Source: Flavobacteriales bacterium
GTDB taxonomy: Bacteria; Bacteroidota; Bacteroidia; Flavobacteriales_F; PHOS-HE28
Length of the DNA: 64,000 nt
NCBI GenBank assembly: GCA_016703005.1
Contig: JADJCX010000033.1
Span: 372,001-436,000 of the forward strand
Direction of reading: 5' to 3'
The position numbers and the translations under genes were made by a program. Position 1 is the first letter of the stretch, and every line of letters begins with the position of its first letter. The notes beneath the pieces were generated by a model, which was not told the DNA's origin, did no database searches, and was given only the letters and a program-made list of their open reading frames with translations. Of this stretch, positions 59,097 to 64,000 are shown one piece after another.

Positions 59097-59166
59097 TGGT
59101 GAATGGGAGTTGGCGAATGGCGAACGGTGGAGGCATGCTGCCATCACCACGCCCCATTCACCATTC
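59097..59166. repeat. Inverted GGTGAATGGGAGT/CCCCATTCACCATTCAC word repeat between paaB and paaC
   Basis: TGGTGAATGGGAGTTGGCGA and ATGGCGAACGG (59097-59128) are mirrored by CCCCATTCACCATTCACT (59151-59168) across a ~22-base spacer with GGCATGCTGCC, itself a small palindrome. The whole can form a stem between two genes of one operon. Confidence 0.65.
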
Positions 59167-59167
59167 A

Positions 59168-59461
59168 CTAGATGTATTTGGCCCCTTCAGGCATCGTGTA
59201 AAAGGTCGGGTGCCGGTAGGTCTTGTCGTCCGCTGGGTCGAAGAGCATGGCCGCATCTTCGGGTTGGCTGGAGCTGATCGCACCGGCGGGTACGACCCAG
59301 ATGCTCTGACCTTCCTGGCGTCGGGTGTAAACATCGCGGGCGTTCTCTATCGCCATCTGCGGGTCGGCCGCATGCAGGCTGCCAACATGTTTGTGCTCTA
59401 GGCCACGTTTGCTCTGGATGAAGATCTCCCAGAGAGGCCAGTTGTTCGGGTTGTTGCTCAT
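59168..59461 (-). CDS. paaB: Phenylacetyl-CoA epoxidase subunit PaaB
   Basis: This 97-residue protein starts MSNNPNNWPLWEIFIQSKRG. WPLWEIFIQSKRGLEHKHVG and AADPQMAIENARDVYTRRQE, then SIWVVPAGAIS, are the PaaB signature. PaaB bridges the PaaAC heterodimer and the reductase PaaE. Length matches E. coli PaaB (95). It is 7 bp after paaA on the same strand. Confidence 0.95.
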   Translation of the reverse strand: MSNNPNNWPLWEIFIQSKRGLEHKHVGSLHAADPQMAIENARDVYTRRQEGQSIWVVPAGAISSSQPEDAAMLFDPADDKTYRHPTFYTMPEGAKYI

Positions 59462-59468
59462 GTGTTGT

Positions 59469-60410
59469 TCAGGCGGCTTTCCGTTTCAACTTCTTCGCTG
59501 CGTAGGCAAGTGCTGCTTCCCGCACCCATGCGCCTTCGTCGTGGGCTTTGTTGCGGGCCACCATGCGTTCCTTGTTGCAAGGGCCATTTCCCGCGACCAC
59601 ATTGTTGAACTCGCTCCAGTCGATCGTTCCCCAATCGTAGTGTTGGGTCGCTTCATTCCATTTCAGCGCCGGGTCGGGAACCGATAGTCCGATCACCTCG
59701 GCCTGCTGCACCGTCCGGTCAATGAAGATCTGCCTGAGTTCATCGTTGCTCTGGCGCTTGATCTTCCACTTCATGCTCTCGGCACTGTGCGGGCTGTTCG
59801 CGTCGGTCGGGCCGAACATCATGAGGCTTGGCCACCACCAACGATTCAGGGCGTCCTGCGCCATTTCCTTCTGTTCCGGTGTGCCATTGGCCAACACGGC
59901 CATTATCTCGTAGCCCTGACGCTGGTGGAAGCTTTCCTCCTTGCAGATGCGCACCATGGCACGCGCGTAAGGCCCGTAACTGGTGCGGCACAGCATCACT
60001 TGGTTCATGATCGCAGCACCATCCACCAACCAGCCTACTGCGCCGATATCGGCCCATGTAAGCGTGGGATAGTTGAAGATGCTGCTGTACTTGGCTTTGC
60101 CACTCAAGAGGTCGTCGATCGTCTGTTCGCGACTGGTACCCAATGTTTCCGCAGCGCTGTATAGGTAGAGACCATGGCCGGCCTCGTCCTGCACCTTGGC
60201 AAGCAAAATGGCCTTGCGCCGCAGGCTGGGGGCGCGCGTGATCCAATTCCCTTCAGGCAACATGCCCACCACCTCACTGTGCGCGTGTTGGCTGATCTGG
60301 CGGATGAGGTTTTTGCGGTACTTCTCAGGCATCCAGTCCTTCGGCTCGATCTTCAGTTCGGCGTCGATCTTGGCTTGGAAGCGTTCCTCGAGAATGGTCA
60401 GGTCCGTCAT
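59469..60410 (-). CDS. paaA: Phenylacetyl-CoA epoxidase catalytic subunit PaaA
   Basis: This 313-residue protein is the diiron oxygenase subunit. The ligand helices are AILLAKVQDEAGHGLYLYSA (E..H) and CKEESFHQRQGYEIMAVLAN (E..H), with SQHAHSEVVGMLPEGNWITR and ALKWNEATQHYDWGTIDWSE also conserved. It epoxidises the ring of phenylacetyl-CoA with O2 and electrons from PaaE. The start MTDLTILEERFQAKID lies 122 bp from the divergent paaE start, so the control region of both sits in 60411-60532. Confidence 0.96.
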   Translation of the reverse strand: MTDLTILEERFQAKIDAELKIEPKDWMPEKYRKNLIRQISQHAHSEVVGMLPEGNWITRAPSLRRKAILLAKVQDEAGHGLYLYSAAETLGTSREQTIDDLLSGKAKYSSIFNYPTLTWADIGAVGWLVDGAAIMNQVMLCRTSYGPYARAMVRICKEESFHQRQGYEIMAVLANGTPEQKEMAQDALNRWWWPSLMMFGPTDANSPHSAESMKWKIKRQSNDELRQIFIDRTVQQAEVIGLSVPDPALKWNEATQHYDWGTIDWSEFNNVVAGNGPCNKERMVARNKAHDEGAWVREAALAYAAKKLKRKAA

Positions 60411-60513
60411 GCGAGCGCGGCTTGTTTCGGTGTGCGGCGAAGATAGCGGCCTTGCTATGGGCCTTGATGATGGTCGTCATTGAAAGCAATGGCAGTCATG
60501 GCGGGGCGTCGGC

Positions 60514-60521
60514 TACTTTCG
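60514..60521 (+). promoter_or_regulatory. Possible Bacteroidota -7 element upstream of paaE
   Basis: TACTTTCG lies 11 bases before the ATG at 60533 and resembles TAnnTTTG with one change. The same TACTTT core is seen before the DegT and gcvT genes. This is only a motif match in a 122-bp divergent spacer. Confidence 0.3.
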
Positions 60522-60532
60522 TCGCCCCGAAA

Positions 60533-61626
60533 ATGGTTCAGCGCATGGCCCGATTCCATACCCTGCAAGTAGCGAACGTATCGAAGGAAACCAGCGATTG
60601 TATTGTGGTGGACTTCAAGGTGCCCGAGGCTCTCCGCACGGATTTCTCCTTTACGCACGGTCAGTACCTCACTCTGAAGTTGCACGTGAATGGCGAAGAG
60701 CTGCGACGTAGCTACAGCATCTGCAGCAGTCCACTGGACAAGGACCACATCTGCATCGCCGTGAAGAAAGTGGACAAGGGCCGGGCAAGCACGCAGTTGG
60801 TGGAGCGCCTGAAGCCCGGTGCCCCGCTGGAAGTGATGACGCCCATGGGCAATTTCTTCACCCATTTGGATGCCTCGCAGGAGCGGCACTATGTGGCATT
60901 TGCTGCAGGTAGCGGTATCACACCATCCTCAGCATCCTTGTAACCGCATTGCGCACCGAGCCCAAGAGCCGGTTCACCTTGTTCTACGGGAATTCCGAGA
61001 ACGACCGCATCATCTTCCGCGAGAAGCTGAAGGAGTTCAAGAACCACTGGCCCGATCGGCTCGATGTGCACCATATCCTCAGCAAGGGTGTGGACGAGGA
61101 TGCACTGTTCAACGGCCGCATCACCGCGACCAAGGCCAAGGAGTTATTGGGCCGGTTCATCACCGATGCGCTCCACAAGGAGTTCTTCATCTGCGGACCG
61201 GAGCAGATGATGGTGAACGTGAGCGAGGCGTTGGAGAACATGGGCGTTGCCAAGTCGCATATTCATGTCGAACTTTTCAGTACACCAGTGGCTACTGAAA
61301 TAAAGAAGGAGGCGCCATCCCAGAGTACGGGCGACTTCGCAGGCACCGCAACCGTGAAGGTGATCATGGATGGACGGGAGCACATCCTGCAAGTGCCCGC
61401 GAACGGCGATGCAGTGCTGGATGTAGCGCTCGATGCCGGGTTGGACGTGCCGTTCGCGTGCAAGGGAGCCGTGTGTTGCACCTGCAAGGCCCGGGTGATC
61501 GAGGGGCAGGTGGAGATGGACATGAACTATGCCCTTACGGACGGAGAGGTGGCCGATGGTTATGTGCTTACGTGCCAGACCCATCCGCGCAGCGCAAACG
61601 TTACTATCGACTACGATCAGCACTAA
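60533..61626 (+). CDS. paaE: Phenylacetyl-CoA epoxidase reductase PaaE, one frameshift
   Basis: About 364 residues, starting MVQRMARFHTLQVANVSKET (a second ATG at 60545 is possible). FAD-binding: GQYLTLKLHVNGEELRRSYS. NAD-binding: HYVAFAAGSGITPILSILVT and GRITATKAKELLGRF, FFICGPEQMM. The C-terminal plant-type 2Fe-2S domain has GLDVPFACKGAVCCTCKARV, with Cys ligands. It feeds electrons to PaaA. The frame breaks at ACACCATCC (60919-60927): CCC written as CC gives GITPSSASL and a stop. Restoring one C yields GITPILSIL. A hairpin terminator follows. Confidence 0.94.
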
Positions 61627-61634
61627 AAGACGAA

Positions 61635-61658
61635 GGCGCTCGCCTTGCGGCGAACGCC
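61635..61658 (+). terminator. Terminator after paaE
   Basis: GGCGCTCGCC and GGCGAACGCC pair with one mismatch around TTGC. The hairpin starts 9 bases past the stop. Confidence 0.65.
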
Positions 61659-61709
61659 CCGTATATCTCTGGCCTGGTTTGTTGTTTTTGTAGGCGCGGG
61701 AGAAGCTGG

Positions 61710-62249
61710 TCAGAAGGATGCCTGTGCGTAACCCGAGAGCTTGGTCTTGATGTGGTCGAGATAGTGTTCGCTATGATAGAATCCACCCATCTCGGCATTG
61801 TAGCGCACCACCGCAGCGGGAAAGTCCAAGTAGAATCCTTCCTCTTTGTCGGAGTACGTGCCTTCGGGTTCCATGCTGATGGTACAGTCATAAGCCGGGT
61901 ACTCCACCATACCCTCCGGCAGGGCGGTATCCACCAAAAGCATTTCGTTCTGGAACCCCGGTTTCACGATCAACAGGGTGTAGGCGTGGTCAATATCCAG
62001 TTCAGCGATGAAGGACCCGTCCCGTCCAACAGGCACATCGCCTATGAGTTCGTTGTCCTTGTATAGCCGGATGGATACATCCTGTGCCTTTTCGCCGTTG
62101 GCCATCACCTTGCCGTGAACAGGTAGGTACCAGCCTTCGGCTTGGTCCCTGCGGTCGACTATCTTGCCGCCTATGATCTGCGCTGTTACGCAGTTGACCA
62201 AAGTCAACGCGGCGAGCGGGGCAAGAATGCGGAGGAGGTGGTTCTTCAT
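61710..62249 (-). CDS. Secreted protein related to the 21 kb coiled-coil protein
   Basis: This 179-residue protein has the lipoprotein-like leader MKNHLLRILAPLAALTLVNC (VNC lipobox possible). The mature part (PVHGKVMANGEKAQDVSIRL, GSFIAELDIDHAYTLLIVKP) has the CarboxypepD_reg-type sandwich and shares with residues ~33-110 of the 21054 protein the order strand-G-strand-YKDN/YKDG-strand-ELDI-Y-L-K-GF. It ends with FYHSEHYLDHIKTKLSGYAQ. Function is unknown. The frame is open upstream into the histidine kinase gene without a stop, but the leader marks its own start. Confidence 0.7.
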   Translation of the reverse strand: MKNHLLRILAPLAALTLVNCVTAQIIGGKIVDRRDQAEGWYLPVHGKVMANGEKAQDVSIRLYKDNELIGDVPVGRDGSFIAELDIDHAYTLLIVKPGFQNEMLLVDTALPEGMVEYPAYDCTISMEPEGTYSDKEEGFYLDFPAAVVRYNAEMGGFYHSEHYLDHIKTKLSGYAQASF

Positions 62250-62309
62250 GTAGTGTGGGTTGAGGGGATCCGTACTGGGGCTGTGAACGAGATCAACCGG
62301 TAAAGGGTT

Positions 62310-63839
62310 ACATCTGTTATGCGCGCTCCTCAAAGGGGAGCGCGTTGTCTTCGGGACCTCGGAGGGAATGCGGAAATGGATCGTGCATCCTTTGTCAGGC
62401 GCACTCTCGGCCCAGGCTTCGCCACCGTGTTTCTTCACGATGCGTTGCACAATGCTCAGTCCTATACCGCTTCCTTCGAACTTGTCGGCACGGTGAAGGC
62501 GCTTGAACGCGCCGAATACATCGATACCGCTGGACATGTCGAAGCCGACACCATTATCCGCCACCCACAGATGGTGGGCCTCCATTTCGCGCTCGTATCC
62601 GATCAGGATGCGTTGATCTTCCCGGTCTCTGGAGAACTTCAAGGCATTCCCGATAAGGTTCACGAATAGCACCTTCAGCATGGCTTTGTCGACCGGGGCA
62701 TTCAGCCCATCGGGTATATCGATCGTGATCAGCCCACGTTTATCCTCGGGTACGTTGCTCTGAACGACTTCTTGCACGATCGTCCGGAGTTCTTGCGGTA
62801 CCCTGTTGATTTGGGATTTGTTCGTTAGGGCGAAGCGCAGCAGGTCGTCCACCAAGTCGAGCATGCGTGTTGTTCCGGCCTCAATGCGCGTGGCCAGATC
62901 GGTCTGCTCGCCAGTGCCATCAAGCATTTTTGTCATGGCCTTGATATTCTTCAACGGGCTGCGCAGGTCATGGGCAACCGTGTAGCTGAAGGAAGCCAGA
63001 TCATCTATCGCTTCACGCAGTTGTCGGGTGCGTATGGCCACACGTTTGTCCAAGTCATCGTTCAGTTTGCGTAATCGCAATTCCTCCTGCTTGCGGTCTG
63101 TTATGTCCTTGAAAACGATCTGGAGGCGATCAACGCCTTGCGGGCCGACCCCGATCCGTGAGGCTGTCATCAAGCAATCCGCTAGGGTTCCCTGCGCGGT
63201 GCGTACGCTTATGCCAAAACTCGTCGTTCCCTGCCCGTTCAAATGCTGCCCCAACTGAGCGACCGGGCCGGGGGCGCTTTCCAGCATTGCCCCGAGATCG
63301 GTTCCCGCCAGTGCGTTGATCTCTTTTCCGAGAAGGCGACCGGCTGCGGCGTTCGCTTGTTGAATGACCGCGTGTTCATCCACGATCATCATCGGATCCC
63401 CGGCCTCCTCGAAGTTCGCTCGGTACAATGCGCTTGTGCGATCGCGCTCCTTGCGCGCCATGGCCAGCTCGGCGGCTTGTTCGATCTTGATGCGGAGGTC
63501 GGCAGGGTCGTACGGCTTGGTGGTGTATCCGAAGATCTTGCCCTTGTTCACCGCGTCGATAACGGCCTGAACATCGGCGTAGGCCGTCATCAGCATGCGC
63601 ACCACCTGCGGGTGGCGGTCCTTCACGATCGCGAGGAAGTCAGCACCTTCCATCCCGGGCATACGCTGGTCGCTGATCACCACATGTACCTCTTGTGCTG
63701 CCAGTAGTTCCAGACCTTCCGTACCACTAGTGGCGGTCAATACGTTGAATTCCCGACGGAAATTACTCTTGAAACCGGTCAGGTTTCCGGCCTCATCGTC
63801 CACATAAAGGACAGTTATGCGTTCGATCGGGTTCATCAT
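62310..63839 (-). CDS. Receiver-PAS-histidine kinase (3' end uncertain)
   Basis: About 500 residues. Residues 8-125 are a receiver domain (VLYVDDEAGNLTGFKSNFR, VHVVISDQRMPGMEG with acceptor Asp, MLMTAYADVQAVIDAVNKG, then YTTKPYDPADL). A PAS domain follows (~140-255: IVDEHAVIQQANAAAGRLLG), then HisKA (SFSYTVAHDLRSPLKNIKAM, His acceptor), then HATPase (NLIGNALKFSRDREDQRILI, VADNGVGFDMSSG, FEGSGIGLSIVQRIVKKHGG). The recognisable kinase ends near 62355 (IHFRIPSEV). The frame then runs on through the next gene without a stop; a base shift near 62340 would give an early TGA. It overlaps the upstream kinase by 4 bases (ATGA). Confidence 0.88.
62322..62344 (-). terminator. Hairpin within the junction of kinase and secreted-protein genes
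   Basis: CGCGCTCC (62322-62329) and GGAGCGCG (62337-62344) pair across a 7-base loop. It sits where the histidine kinase gene should end and may be its terminator. Confidence 0.55.
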
Positions 63840-64000
63840 GCGCGCAATGCGATCTCATGCTGTTGCTGGATCACCGGTATGGTGATCCTGAATTCGGAAC
63901 CACTGCCCGGCACGCTCTCAACGGCAATTCGGCCATTATGCTTCTGCACGATGCTGTAGGTTATGGAGAGACCTAGCCCCGTTCCTTCCCCAACTCCTTT
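63836..64000 (-). CDS. Histidine kinase, C-terminal fragment (partial)
   Basis: Fifty-four residues of a HATPase domain are visible before the TGA at 63838-63836: KGVGEGTGLGLSITYSIVQK (G2 box), HNGRIAVESVPGSGSEFRIT, ending IALRA. The 5' part lies beyond the window. It overlaps the receiver-kinase start by ATGA, so the two kinases are co-translated and may form one relay. The sensory domain is not visible. Confidence 0.88.
   Translation of the reverse strand, partial: KGVGEGTGLGLSITYSIVQKHNGRIAVESVPGSGSEFRITIPVIQQQHEIALRA

Noticed and set aside
60949..61626. Independent ferredoxin-like gene
   Set aside because: It is the second half of paaE; one C restores the frame.

Overview
The window looks like a metagenome-derived chromosomal segment of a high-GC member of the Bacteroidota, most likely the order Flavobacteriales. 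The inference rests on six large secreted proteins with type IX secretion (T9SS) C-terminal sorting domains, on Bacteroidota-type families (DUF4846, SiaC/DUF1987, type B L31), on the lack of recognisable Shine-Dalgarno sites, and on many ATGA/TGATG gene overlaps. I found no tRNA, rRNA, CRISPR array, insertion sequence or phage gene.

Layout. 0-2.5 kb: a T9SS protein between two SUI1-like sequences. 2.5-11.7 kb: a GH38-like glycosidase, a T9SS protein, a DegT aminotransferase, a TPR-like protein and a GH47 alpha-mannosidase. 11.7-17.1 kb: two divergent T9SS/adhesin-like proteins. 17.1-26.3 kb: housekeeping and conserved genes (PIN-PhoH, SiaC, TPR and secreted proteins, DUF4846, a conserved unknown, and a stomatin/NfeD pair). 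26.4-34.4 kb: a polysaccharide cluster (flippase-glycosyltransferase fusion, Wzy-like polymerase, GT2, WaaL-like ligase, aminotransferase, phosphoglycosyl transferase), continued at 43-46 kb by a FlaA1/WbpM-type dehydratase and a GT4. 34.46-36.21 kb: a stretch of almost pure G and C, probably not real sequence. 36-51 kb: two T9SS proteins, a SirB1-like protein, nucleoside phosphorylase, thioesterase, gcvT, a ComB-like phosphatase, a zinc phospholipase C/nuclease-like protein, a lipoprotein, L31 and a YdeI-like protein. 51.7-61.6 kb: phenylacetate catabolism (thiolase, paaI, paaH remnants, paaG, paaD, paaC, paaB, paaA and divergent paaE) with ogt, a DUF2461 protein and a YceI lipoprotein between its parts. 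61.7-64 kb: a secreted protein and two overlapping histidine kinase genes.

How the genes fit together. PaaABCE with PaaD should epoxidise phenylacetyl-CoA, PaaG isomerise it, and PaaH plus the thiolase finish beta-oxidation; the ligase PaaK and the ring-opening PaaZ are not in the window. The polysaccharide genes could initiate (phosphoglycosyl transferase), extend (GT2, GT4), flip, polymerise and ligate a surface glycan. The GH38-like and GH47 proteins suggest release of mannose from glycans.

Quality. At least 18 of about 55 genes are broken by one or more frameshifts. Where I could locate the lesion it is usually a one-base indel in a short homopolymer, so uncorrected long-read errors are more likely than pseudogenes. 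Such genes are annotated as one feature across all their pieces. Family names come from my reading of the sequence and memory of the families, not from searches.
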